From NCBI GenBank assembly GCA_020634315.1, contig JACKBV010000011.1, forward strand, positions 1-64,000: a stretch of 64,000 nucleotides of DNA. Reading direction: 5' to 3'. A program made the translations under genes and the position numbers. This document shows, piece after piece, positions 40,621 to 51,556 of the stretch (positions are counted from its first letter, which is position 1; each line of letters begins with the position of its first letter). This stretch comes from Ardenticatenaceae bacterium (GTDB taxonomy: Bacteria; Chloroflexota; Anaerolineae; Promineifilales; Promineifilaceae). Under the pieces are notes generated by a model that made no database searches, had not been told where the DNA came from, and was given only the letters and a program-made list of their open reading frames with translations.

Positions 40621-43317
40621 CTACTCCTTCAAGAAATTACGCAGCACCGTGTGCAAAATACCGCCATTGCGATAATAATCCACCTCAACCGGCGTATCAA
40701 TACGGCAAGTCGTCTGGAACGTCACCACCGACCCATCCGCCTGCACCGCCTGCACCGTAATATCCTGCCCCGGCCGCACCGCATCCGTCAGATTCAGCGT
40801 CGAGTAAACCTCTGTGCCATCCAACCCCAACGTTGCCGGCGTCTCGCCCGCCTTAAACTGCAAAGGCAGCACACCCATGCCAACCAAATTACTACGGTGA
40901 ATCCGCTCATAACTCTCCGCAATGACCATCTTCACACCGAGCAAATAAACACCCTTCGCCGCCCAGTCACGCGAACTGCCCATGCCATAATCCTTACCGG
41001 CCAGCACCACCAGCGACGTGCCATCATCCTTATAACGCAGCGAAGCGTCAAAAATCGTCATCACCTCATTCGTCGGCAAATACGTCGTCCAGCCTCCTTC
41101 CGTACCAGGAGCCATCTGGTTGCGCATACGCACATTGGCAAATGTCCCGCGCGTCATCACACGATCATTACCACGCCGCGAACCATACGAATTAAAGTAA
41201 GGCACATCCACATCATGCTCCAGCAAATATTGTCCTGCCGGGCTGCTTTTGGCAATGACACCCGCCGGAGAAATGTGATCCGTCGTCACCGAATCACCCG
41301 CCTTCACCAACACACGCGCCTCTTCAATATTCGTAATCGGCTTCACCGCTGGCGTCAATTCCGTAAAGAACGGCGGTTCCTGAATATAGGTCGAATCTTC
41401 ATTCCAGGCGTAGATTTCGCCACCGCCAACCGGAATCTCATTCCATTGGTCACTCCCTTCCCACACATTGGCATACTGCTCATTAAACATCGCTGGCGAG
41501 AGGGAAGTGGCAATCGTCGCCTGAATTTCGGCATTGGTCGGCCAGATGTCGCGCAAATAAACCGGCTGCCCATCTTTGCCCGTGCCAATGGGATCATGCG
41601 CCAGGTCAATATCTGTCGTTCCGGCCAGGGCATAAGCCACCACCAACGGCGGCGACGCGAGATAATTCGTCTTGGTCAGCGGGCTAACACGCCCTTCAAA
41701 GTTACGATTACCACTGAGAACGGCCGAAGCGACAATGTTGCCCTCGGTAATGGCATTGGCAACCGGTTCCGGCAGCGGCCCAGAGTTACCGATACATGTG
41801 GTACAGCCAAAACCGACAATGTGGAAACCCAACGCTTCCAGGGCAGGCAGCAGCCCCGCCTTATTGAGATAATCTTCGACCACACGCGAACCGGGAGCCA
41901 GACTCGTTTTAACGTAAGGAGCCACACTCAGCCCTTTCTCAACCGCCTTCTTGGCAACCAGCCCCGCGCCCAGCATCACGCTGGGATTAGAGGTGTTGGT
42001 GCAAGAAGTGATGGCGGCAATGACGACAGCCCCATGCCCGATTTCCGTTTCGTGGCCGTTTTTGACAACGGCCGTTCTCCCCAACTCCTCCTCCTTCAAG
42101 CCCAACCCCTTCGGGCCTAATGGAGCCAGCAGCGTTTCCCGGTACTGCTGCTTCATATCGGCAAGCGTAATGCGGTCTTGCGGCCGTTTCGGCCCGGCCA
42201 AACTCGGCTCCACCGTCCCCAAATCCAACGTCAACACTTCCGTATACAGCGGGTCGGGCATGTCATCGGTACGGAACAACCCCTGCGCCTTCGTGTATGC
42301 TTCCACCAGATGCAGCAGTTCTTCCGGGCGGCCGGTGCTGCGCATATAGTTAATCGTCTCCGCATCCACCGGGAAATAGCCAACCGTTGCCCCATATTCC
42401 GGGCACATATTGGCAATTGTCGCCCGGTCGGCCAGCGTAATATTGCTCAAGCCAGGGCCAAAGAACTCGACAAACTTGCCGACCACGCCTTGCTTGCGCA
42501 GCATTTCTGTCACCACCAACACCAAATCAGTGGCGGTAGCGCCTTCACGCAGGCTGCCGGTCAGCTTGACACCAATGACATCCGGGGTAAGCATATAAAT
42601 CGGCTGCCCCAACATCACCGCTTCCGCCTCAATACCACCGACGCCCCAGGCAACCACGCCCAGACCGTTGATCATTGTCGTGTGCGAATCAGTGCCGACA
42701 AGGCTGTCAGGGAAGGCGACCATGCCGTCACCTTCCGGCTTGGTCATGACGACGCTCCCCAAATATTCCAGGTTCACCTGATGCACAATGCCCGTGCCGG
42801 GCGGAACCACGCGGAAATTCTGGAAGGCCTCTTTGCCCCACTTCAAGAACTCGTACCGTTCACGATTGCGCACGAATTCTCGCTCCAAATTAAAGAACAG
42901 GGCCGCGCGAGAGCCAAACTGATCGACCTGTACGGAGTGGTCAATTACCAGGTCTACCGGCACATGTGGGTTAATCTTCTTGGGGTCGCCGCCCAATCGC
43001 GCCATTGCCGAGCGCAATGCCGCCAGATCGACAACGGCGGGCACGCCGGTGAAATCTTGCAAAATAACGCGTCCCGGCTTAAAGGGGAGTTCTTCTTTGA
43101 CGGGCGCGGCCGCATTCCAGGCGGCGAGCTTTTCGACATCGGCGGGCATCACTTCATACCCATCGCAGGTGCGCAGCAGTGCCTCTAGCAGCACCTTTAT
43201 GGAGAAGGGCAGGCGGCTGACATCGCCATATTGCGCCAGTTTATCGAGACGATAATAATGCAAATCGGTGCCGGGCAGCTGCGCACGGGCATCAAAGTGG
43301 TTAAACAATTTTTTCAT
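40621..43317 (-). CDS. acnA: Aconitate hydratase A
   Basis: An 898-residue aconitase of the IRP/AcnA type, the TCA-cycle enzyme converting citrate to isocitrate. The 4Fe-4S ligands are in [10 protein letters not shown] and [34 protein letters not shown]-type block is present as [18 protein letters not shown], and the swivel domain has [10 protein letters not shown]. Full length. GAGG lies seven bases before the ATG. Only one ACGGCCGT palindrome lies in this 2.7 kb gene, fewer than in most neighbours. A small ORF may overlap its start. Confidence 0.97.
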   Translation of the reverse strand: [898 protein letters not shown]

Positions 43318-43501
43318 GGGGTACCTCTATTGAATTGTGTATGAATGGGAATGGATATCGCGTACAGCAATTGCGAGATCGGGTAACGGTTTGGACGTAT
43401 GCACGTCGGATTGTTGTGCAGCAAACAGGGTCGTTTGGCGATGATTTGGTCTCGGCAAAAGTCCATTCTCTTGACGAGTTTGGCGGTGTTTGCTGGGTCA
43501 T
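43301..43501 (-). CDS. Possible small ORF upstream of and overlapping acnA
   Basis: A 66-codon frame starting at 43501 with CAGCAGGAG eight bases before its ATG, placed after a minus-strand TATAAT at 43545-43540. It ends 17 bases inside acnA in another frame, so ribosomes finishing it could start acnA (GAGG in front). The peptide has two CC pairs but no recognisable motif. It may equally be chance. Confidence 0.3.
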   Translation of the reverse strand: MTQQTPPNSSREWTFAETKSSPNDPVCCTTIRRAYVQTVTRSRNCCTRYPFPFIHNSIEVPHEKIV

Positions 43502-43539
43502 GGTCTTGTCTCCTGCTGTTCCCTAGACGTGCAGCCCCT

Positions 43540-43597
43540 ATTATAGCGGAAATGGGGGGATGGGAAACGGCCGTATCCTACCCACTCATGCTATAAT
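43540..43597. promoter_or_regulatory. Divergent -10 boxes for acnA and the Lrp-type gene around one ACGGCCGT
   Basis: TATAAT on the minus strand at 43545-43540 and on the plus strand at 43592-43597. The palindrome ACGGCCGT at 43567-43574 lies between, roughly at the -35 distance of both. No consensus -35 hexamers are seen. The rest of the 43318-43652 gap carries only the small ORF above. Confidence 0.55.
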
Positions 43598-43652
43598 CAA
43601 CCGCAACGAAGGTTATTTTTCCACCTTCTTCCTGCAATTAGCGGAGGTTCTC

Positions 43653-43931
43653 ATGGTCAATGCAGTTGTCTTATTACAAATCGAACATGGTCTTATTAAT
43701 GAAACGGCGCAAGGGTTGGCCGAATTGAAAGGGGTCTCGGAAGTGTATTCTGTCGCCGGGCAGTATGACCTGGTGGTGATGATTCGCGTGCCTACCAATG
43801 ATGCTCTGGCAAAACTGGTGACGGAAGAGATGCTCCACTTTGAGGGCATTCTCAATTCGGAAACGTTGATCGCCTTCCGCGCTTATTCGCAGCATGACCT
43901 GGAAAGTATGTTTTCGATTGGCATGGAATGA
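43653..43931 (+). CDS. Stand-alone Lrp/AsnC ligand-binding (RAM) domain protein
   Basis: A 92-residue protein made of only the C-terminal alpha-beta domain of Lrp/AsnC regulators (VNAVVLLQIEHG, VAGQYDLVVMIRV, LIAFRAYSQHDLESMF), lacking the DNA-binding helix-turn-helix. Such proteins form rings and bind amino acids, modulating partners. GGAGG lies six bases before the ATG 43653. Divergent from acnA. Confidence 0.9.
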   Translation: MVNAVVLLQIEHGLINETAQGLAELKGVSEVYSVAGQYDLVVMIRVPTNDALAKLVTEEMLHFEGILNSETLIAFRAYSQHDLESMFSIGME

Positions 43932-43961
43932 GGGTTCGTAGACGGCCGTTTCCCCCCGTGC

Positions 43962-44109
43962 TATAATGCGGCAAGCGGTGAACGGTAAGCGGTAATCAGT
44001 AATCGGTAAACGGTAAGCGGTGAACAGTCAAGCGAACACCGATAACCGAATACCGATAACCGACCACCGATAACCGACCACCGACCACCGACCACCGACC
44101 ATCGGTTAC
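43962..44109 (+). repeat. ssrA -10 box followed by a heptad repeat array
   Basis: TATAAT at 43962-43967 probably drives ssrA. From 43974 come about eight CGGTNAN heptads, then about ten ACCGNNN heptads to 44109, strictly at 7-base period. CGGT/ACCG pairing every seven bases makes a long ladder hairpin. The array would be transcribed as the 5' part of the tmRNA precursor, ending ten bases before mature tmRNA. Confidence 0.8.
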
Positions 44110-44119
44110 TTTAACAAAT

Positions 44120-44523
44120 GGGGATGATAGGTTTCGACGGGGAAGGTTGTTCCTATACTGCAAGTCGAGCACGCTTTACACCTCGTAAAACTGGAAGCAA
44201 ACAATAAGTGCAAACCGCACAAACACTTACTCCGCCCTCCCGTTGGCTGCCTAAGCAACCATAGGGTAGCGGAAGAGTCCAAGACGGACTCGCGTCTGCC
44301 AGGCTCGCTCGTTGGCCGGGTTTGTGTCAGGCGACAGAAATGTCAACGTGCTACGCCGCGACGCTCATAGCGGTGGGTAAGTGTCCTTTTGGGGACAATG
44401 AGCTAGTCAGCGTCGAACCCAGTTAACCGGGGACGCGTTGGCGAAAGTCAAATAGGTTAGCTAAACTTGTAGACGTGTAGAGGACGAATTTTTCGGACGC
44501 GGGTTCAATTCCCGCCATCTCCA
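44120..44523 (+). ncRNA. ssrA: Transfer-messenger RNA
   Basis: Rescues stalled ribosomes. The 5' GGGGAUG pairs with 3' CAUCUCC; the T-arm GGACGCGGGTTCAATTCCCGCC and the 5' GATAGGTTTCGACGGGG are typical. The 3' CCA is not encoded. The tag frame starts with the GCA at 44210 and ends with TAA at 44252-44254, giving ANRTNTYSALPLAA after the tRNA-borne Ala. Standard one-piece form. Confidence 0.97.
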
Positions 44524-44529
44524 CTGAGT

Positions 44530-44564
44530 AAAAAACGGGTTTCCTTGAGAAACCCGTTTTTTTT
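44530..44564 (+). terminator. Intrinsic terminator of ssrA
   Basis: AAAACGGGTTTC/GAAACCCGTTTT stem, loop CTTGA, followed by a T run. It begins about six bases after the tmRNA end and also borders the convergent thioesterase gene. Confidence 0.92.
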
Positions 44565-45015
44565 ATCCGTAGTAATCGAATGTAAAGAGGTGGGGTGCAT
44601 GAATGTACAGGCCGGTGCCGGAAACGGCCGTTTCCCCTCCCGGCAGCACAAGTCGGCCAAACGCCCACGCCTTACGCCCCTCCGTGCGCTCCACCCAACC
44701 CTCTGCCCGCAGCGGCGTGTGCAAAGGCACCGGATGGCGATAATCGAGGTTTAAGTTCGCCAGCACCACCTTGAGGCCAGAGCGCCAAACCACAGCCCCC
44801 ATCACTTCATCAATCACCGCCGCACTGGCTCCGCCATGCGTAAACCCAGGTGGCCCCTGCTCCGCCAACGTAAATTGGAAATCGCTAAAGGCGACCAAGC
44901 CATGCTCATCATCACGCTGCGTATACCACACCAGACCCATACCTTTGGGGTTTTCGCGACCACAAATAAAACAACTGCCATGCTCCGGCAACGGCGTTAC
45001 ATCTTGTTCAGCCAT
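44563..45015 (-). CDS. Hotdog-fold thioesterase (PaaI/YigI-like)
   Basis: A 150-residue acyl-CoA thioesterase-like protein: FTHGGASAAVIDEVMGAVVW holds the hotdog helix with the catalytic-type Asp/Glu (split here: FTHGGASAAVIDEVMG), then LNLDYRHPVPLHTPLRAEGWV. An N-terminal CFICGRENPKGMGL adds a pair of Cys seen in some relatives. Likely cleaves acyl-CoA thioesters inside the cell. The stop lies in the shared terminator with ssrA. Confidence 0.88.
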   Translation of the reverse strand: MAEQDVTPLPEHGSCFICGRENPKGMGLVWYTQRDDEHGLVAFSDFQFTLAEQGPPGFTHGGASAAVIDEVMGAVVWRSGLKVVLANLNLDYRHPVPLHTPLRAEGWVERTEGRKAWAFGRLVLPGGETAVSGTGLYIHAPHLFTFDYYG

Positions 45016-45196
45016 CTATGTTTCCTTTTCCAGCCAGGAGATTTTTCTCAATTTGGGAATCTGCTAGGTAAACCGCAGAAAGTTTTCGGATAACCGACAC
45101 GCCAAAATCTGCGGTTTCCTTCAAGGAATCGGCAAGGTTTCGCGTGATTTATTTCTGAAAATTTCTTGCCGATTACCTAATCCCCACTGCCGACAA

Positions 45197-48157
45197 TCAC
45201 GATTCAGCATCCCATGTCATTGTGGCAGCAAACAAAACGTAGTTTATGCCGTTATTGCTCAAGAACAAAATCGAGCCGTTGGCAAAATCTTGCGCCACAA
45301 AATCATGCGCGACTTCTTCCGCCGCCAGTGGTTCGCCCAGGTGGGCACGCACATCAGCCTGGTTCAGCCAGATATAACCAAATGCGCCTTTGTGTAAGTC
45401 CGTCCATTCATATGGATCATATTCATCCATCAAAAAGGAAGCCATTGTATAGTCGTCGTACAACACATAGACGTAATCATTGTCGCCACGCCAGATCATC
45501 CAGCCGTGCTCATATTGCTGCACGGCCGCTTCAGGCGCAACCAACGCCCCCACCGCACAGCCAAGTGTGTATTCGTACTGCGTATAGACGGATTGCCAGC
45601 GTTCGGCTGTCGGCGAGCAGGCGGCAAGCGGTGTGGGCACGTCGGCTGTATTGACAAAGGGCAAAGCACTGCTGCGGCGCGTGCCACGATAACTGGCGAG
45701 TACGGCCGTTACCCCGGCCAAATTTTCATCCCAATCCATTTCCAGGAAATGTGGGAGCAAGACGACCGCCGCCGGAATACCCTGATAATCCAGGAAGTTA
45801 ACGGCATCACCCGTCAAATCAACGTTGGGCAGCACCACTGGCCCATCAAAAACCTCATAACCGGCGGCACGGCCGTATAACTGCGACAACGTCAACGACA
45901 CCTGGCTCTGCTCCACGCACGCGCCCGGCGAAACCAATGCCGAATCTGCATGTGCCGTCCAAAAGATAACGGCCGTTGGTTCTATGCTCTGAATAAAGGT
46001 GGCGACGACACGCGTTTCTGGCTCCGAAAAGGGGAAAGCGCCGCCCGCGCCAGGGCGCACGCGGCTCATCACCAGGGGGTCTTCAGACCAACGGCAGCCC
46101 CAATTACGATTCAATTCGACGCCGTTGGCGTTGTACCGCCCTTCCAACTGCCCCGGCAAAATGAGGCTGTCGGGACTCATGTCAGGAATGATGTACAGGG
46201 TTGTATCGGCAGGAACGGCCGTTGGGTTTTCGCTAAAATAAGTGACAAATCCCTCCGCCAAATCCATGCTGTTAGGCGCATAACCAGCTTGCAGCCCGCC
46301 GATAAAGACAAAGATACGGCCGTTGCCATAGCCGAAACGCACCGCCTCAATCGGGCGATTTTGCACAGAATAGCCAAGCACCACGCGCTGACCGGGAATG
46401 GCTATCGCCATGGGCGTAGAGGTTAACGTCGGCGTCATCGGTAACGGTGTCTCGGTCGCCGTTGCCGTCGCCGAAGGCGTCAGGGTTGGCGTGTTCGTAG
46501 GCGGCGGCACCACATTAGCCAGCGCCTGATACAACTCATAACGCGCCCCACCCAACACAGTAACAAAACCCCCTTCATCAATGGCCGCCTGCTCGCCAAC
46601 ATTCATCTCCAAGACGCGCACGCCGCTGCGCAGCAGCAAACACTCTCCTTGCAAACAATCGACATACAAATGCTGGCTTGCCGAACTATATTCAACGCCA
46701 ATGAGACCCATGCTGCTTTCGACCTGCGCACTGTCCGGGCTGGCAATGGTCACAGGTGCGCCGCTTGGCGTGACAATCAGACGCCCTTGCTCCAAAACGA
46801 TATTGGTCTCGGTGCCGCCAGACAGCCCGACCAGGCGGCGTACACGGATGGCGGTATCGGCATCGAGGAAGAGTTTAGTGCGGTCTGGCAGCAGCATCTC
46901 CATCGAATCACGCGCTGTTTGCAGCAAAAACGTCTGTCGCGTGGTGGTGATGGGCAGCAGCCCGTCAACCGGAATACGCTGCAATGTGTCATTTTGCTGC
47001 CAAATCGCATCATCCCCCCACTTGATGAGTGTGATGATACTGCCGGAGGACACAGGCGAGGGTGTGCCCGCCACTTCAGTTACCGCTTCGTGGCTCAAGA
47101 TGATGCGCGTTGCCGTGCTCTCCAGGCCAGAGCGGTTGCTGCTTAACGCTTCGGCTCGCAGCAAAATGAAGAGGAAAACGGCCGTTAATCCGGCAATGGT
47201 AAGCCGCAGCCACAATGGTATCAGCTTGATTTGATGGGAAATGCGGTGTGTGGTATCGGAAATACGCTCGGCAAGAGTGGGGCGAGATGGGGGAATGGGA
47301 ACGGCCGTTCCCGTGTGCAGCGTCCCATTAATATGCAGCGGTTCCGCCACTTCACCGCCCAACACCAGCGACTGCAACTCCGCCACCATCTCTCCCGCCG
47401 TCGCGTATCGATCCTCCGCACGCCGCGCCAACGCCCGCTTAATGACAAAATGACACTCAAAAGGCAGCTCTGGCCGTACTTCACTTACATTTGGCACCGG
47501 CGCATCATTTTGATTGCCGTACAGATTATTTCCAGCAAATGGCAGTCGGCCAGTTAACATCTCAAACAGCATCACGCCCAACGAATAAACATCGCTGCGA
47601 CCATCGATACTCTTTTCACCCCGCACCTGTTCCGGACTCATATAAACTGGCGTGCCAATGGCTATCTTACTCGTCAAAGTCGTGTCAGCATGACGTATCT
47701 TCACAATCCCGAAATCCGCCAGATACGCATTACCCCAACTATCAAACAAAATATTGGCTGGCTTCAAATCTCGATGAACCAGCCCCTTAAGATGCGCCTC
47801 ATCCAATGCCGCAGCAATACGCGCCACAATCTGCACAGCCTGCGGCAGCGACAACGGCCCATGCTCTAACAAACTTGCCAGCGAACCGCCCTCCATATAC
47901 TGCATCACTAAATATGGCGGGTCTGCATCCGGCAGGAAATCATGAATAACAACAATATTGGGGTGTTTTAAGGCAACAACCGCCTCTACCTCGCGCTGAA
48001 AACGCACACGCGCTTCCGTTTCTTCCCACCGTGCCTGATGCAGCAGCTTGATAGCAACCTCACGTTTTACCTGTGGGTCAAAAGCCAGGTAAACATCAGC
48101 CATGCCGCCCCGGCCTAGTAAACCTCGAATTTCGTAGCGATCAATCTGCTCTAGCAT
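45197..48157 (-). CDS. Receptor-like Ser/Thr kinase with extracellular FecR-like and degenerate M14 peptidase domains
   Basis: A 986-residue transmembrane protein. Kinase domain 1-270: GRGGMADVYLA, VAIKLL, HRDLKPAN (128), DFG (148), all active. Membrane helix about 313-334. Outside: a FecR-like beta domain (about 410-530, LLPDRTKLFLDADTAIRVRR and GRLIVTPSGAPVTI), a Thr/Pro linker (about 550-585), then a carboxypeptidase M14-like domain (about 590-820) that keeps GRYNANGVELNRNW but has GGLQAGYAPNS where HxxE zinc ligands are expected, so it is probably a binding domain. A C-terminal module (about 845-986) is unrecognised. It lies six bases after the FHA-NERD gene. Confidence 0.88.
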   Translation of the reverse strand: MLEQIDRYEIRGLLGRGGMADVYLAFDPQVKREVAIKLLHQARWEETEARVRFQREVEAVVALKHPNIVVIHDFLPDADPPYLVMQYMEGGSLASLLEHGPLSLPQAVQIVARIAAALDEAHLKGLVHRDLKPANILFDSWGNAYLADFGIVKIRHADTTLTSKIAIGTPVYMSPEQVRGEKSIDGRSDVYSLGVMLFEMLTGRLPFAGNNLYGNQNDAPVPNVSEVRPELPFECHFVIKRALARRAEDRYATAGEMVAELQSLVLGGEVAEPLHINGTLHTGTAVPIPPSRPTLAERISDTTHRISHQIKLIPLWLRLTIAGLTAVFLFILLRAEALSSNRSGLESTATRIILSHEAVTEVAGTPSPVSSGSIITLIKWGDDAIWQQNDTLQRIPVDGLLPITTTRQTFLLQTARDSMEMLLPDRTKLFLDADTAIRVRRLVGLSGGTETNIVLEQGRLIVTPSGAPVTIASPDSAQVESSMGLIGVEYSSASQHLYVDCLQGECLLLRSGVRVLEMNVGEQAAIDEGGFVTVLGGARYELYQALANVVPPPTNTPTLTPSATATATETPLPMTPTLTSTPMAIAIPGQRVVLGYSVQNRPIEAVRFGYGNGRIFVFIGGLQAGYAPNSMDLAEGFVTYFSENPTAVPADTTLYIIPDMSPDSLILPGQLEGRYNANGVELNRNWGCRWSEDPLVMSRVRPGAGGAFPFSEPETRVVATFIQSIEPTAVIFWTAHADSALVSPGACVEQSQVSLTLSQLYGRAAGYEVFDGPVVLPNVDLTGDAVNFLDYQGIPAAVVLLPHFLEMDWDENLAGVTAVLASYRGTRRSSALPFVNTADVPTPLAACSPTAERWQSVYTQYEYTLGCAVGALVAPEAAVQQYEHGWMIWRGDNDYVYVLYDDYTMASFLMDEYDPYEWTDLHKGAFGYIWLNQADVRAHLGEPLAAEEVAHDFVAQDFANGSILFLSNNGINYVLFAATMTWDAES

Positions 48158-48163
48158 GGGGAC

Positions 48164-49240
48164 TCATCCATCTATGTGCCGTGTGCCGGTGCGCAATGTC
48201 GAGCGATCTGCCGCCTGAGTCTCATACCAGCCAATTGGCTCAAACCATAACTGGCACGCCTCGTCACTCACTTCACCCAAATAAACAGTCTGGCTTGGCT
48301 GCAAAATCACACCATTTCCATCAACTTTTTTGTTCTGCACATAGGTTCCATTTTTGCTACCCAGGTCACGCACACGCACTTGCTTTTGATCCGTCTCAAT
48401 TTGGGCATGTAAGCTGCTCACCAAAATCGATTGACCGGTATTGCCAACCTGATGCCCCTGCACCGTTGAAGAACGGCCAATCGTAAAATCTTCGAACTTA
48501 TATAAGGGATAACGCACCGGCAGCCGCTTGCTTGCCGGTTCTTTCACCACCAAATACCCTAAAAGCTGGTGCAGCAAATCGCTGATTAACTCCCATGGTT
48601 CCGCTTGCAGCCCCTGTTGAATCAACTGGCGTCGTTCATCAGGGGTCAATTGCAGCTTGTCGGAACGCAATGAATAGGCGAGATCGAGAACATGATCAAG
48701 GCTGCGCGGATAAAACCAGTAATCAGCCTGCCCCATAGCGGGTAGTTTTGATTTGGCATGCAAATAAGGGTGAAACAAAACCAACACAGAGAGGTGTTCC
48801 CAGGCATTGGCTAACGCTTGCGCACGAGCAGGCTTTAGGAAGGCATCGCTGGCCTCCTGAAAATAGGTTGACCAAACCTGCCGGGCATTGACAGCTTGAT
48901 GGTATGGGTTGTCACGCGCTCCGCCAATGACCTTTTGTGCGCCGCTGCGCGTCACCGCATGCCAGGGACCTTGCAAACTGCCTGCCTCAATACGGCCGAA
49001 GTAATTTTTGAATTCTAGAATGGCAACAAACTTGGGACCAAGCAGCAAGCCGTCTAATTGGGTCATGTTGCCCTGTTGCTGGGCTATCGGCTTGCGTGTC
49101 GGATCAATGTTACCCACCAAAAAATAGTGATGGCTGGAACGCTGAAACTTTTGATCGAGCAGACGAGCCACACGACAAATCGCCCGCCGTTCGTTCATAT
49201 CATCCGGCATTGGGGTATGGAGGAAAAATTCTACTGGCAT
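48164..49240 (-). CDS. NERD-FHA protein, predicted partner of the receptor kinase
   Basis: A 358-residue soluble protein. The N-terminal NERD (nuclease-related) domain (about 15-150) has QLDGLLLGPKFVAILEFKNY, with D63 and E76-x-K78 as in PD-(D/E)xK nucleases. The C-terminal FHA domain (about 248-330) has FTIGRSS, SSLHAQIE and LGSKNGTYV, which binds phosphothreonine. It is co-transcribed with the kinase six bases downstream, so kinase autophosphorylation probably recruits it. GAGG precedes the ATG. Whether the NERD part cuts nucleic acid is unknown. Confidence 0.88.
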   Translation of the reverse strand: MPVEFFLHTPMPDDMNERRAICRVARLLDQKFQRSSHHYFLVGNIDPTRKPIAQQQGNMTQLDGLLLGPKFVAILEFKNYFGRIEAGSLQGPWHAVTRSGAQKVIGGARDNPYHQAVNARQVWSTYFQEASDAFLKPARAQALANAWEHLSVLVLFHPYLHAKSKLPAMGQADYWFYPRSLDHVLDLAYSLRSDKLQLTPDERRQLIQQGLQAEPWELISDLLHQLLGYLVVKEPASKRLPVRYPLYKFEDFTIGRSSTVQGHQVGNTGQSILVSSLHAQIETDQKQVRVRDLGSKNGTYVQNKKVDGNGVILQPSQTVYLGEVSDEACQLWFEPIGWYETQAADRSTLRTGTRHIDG

Positions 49241-49417
49241 GACGCGCCTCTTTTTTGTGATGAACTACTGCATAAATGGCCAAACCTGCGTGTAGGATAC
49301 CATAGAAAATGGAGGGCAGCGCACTCACTTTTGCTTGCAGCTGGCAATTTGATGAACATAGATGATCAGTTTTTGCGGGATGGCGCAACGGCCGTTTCCC
49401 TCCTTCATCCCTTGTGC

Positions 49418-49423
49418 TACAAT
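49418..49423 (+). promoter_or_regulatory. Probable -10 of uvrB
   Basis: TGCTACAAT at 49415-49423 is an extended -10 type box about 45 bases before the uvrB ATG, downstream of an ACGGCCGT copy at 49388-49395. No LexA-type operator of the Gram-positive kind was recognised. Confidence 0.5.
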
Positions 49424-49468
49424 TCGGAACTACCGTTCTAATAAACAAGTTTCATTTTGAGGATAACC

Positions 49469-51556
<2,088 letters not shown>

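Noticed and set aside
43940..43967. ACGGCCGT as a fixed -35 element of promoters
   Set aside because: Distances from the palindrome to -10 boxes vary (about 12, 17 and 22 bases), and most copies lie inside genes, so a general promoter role is not supported.
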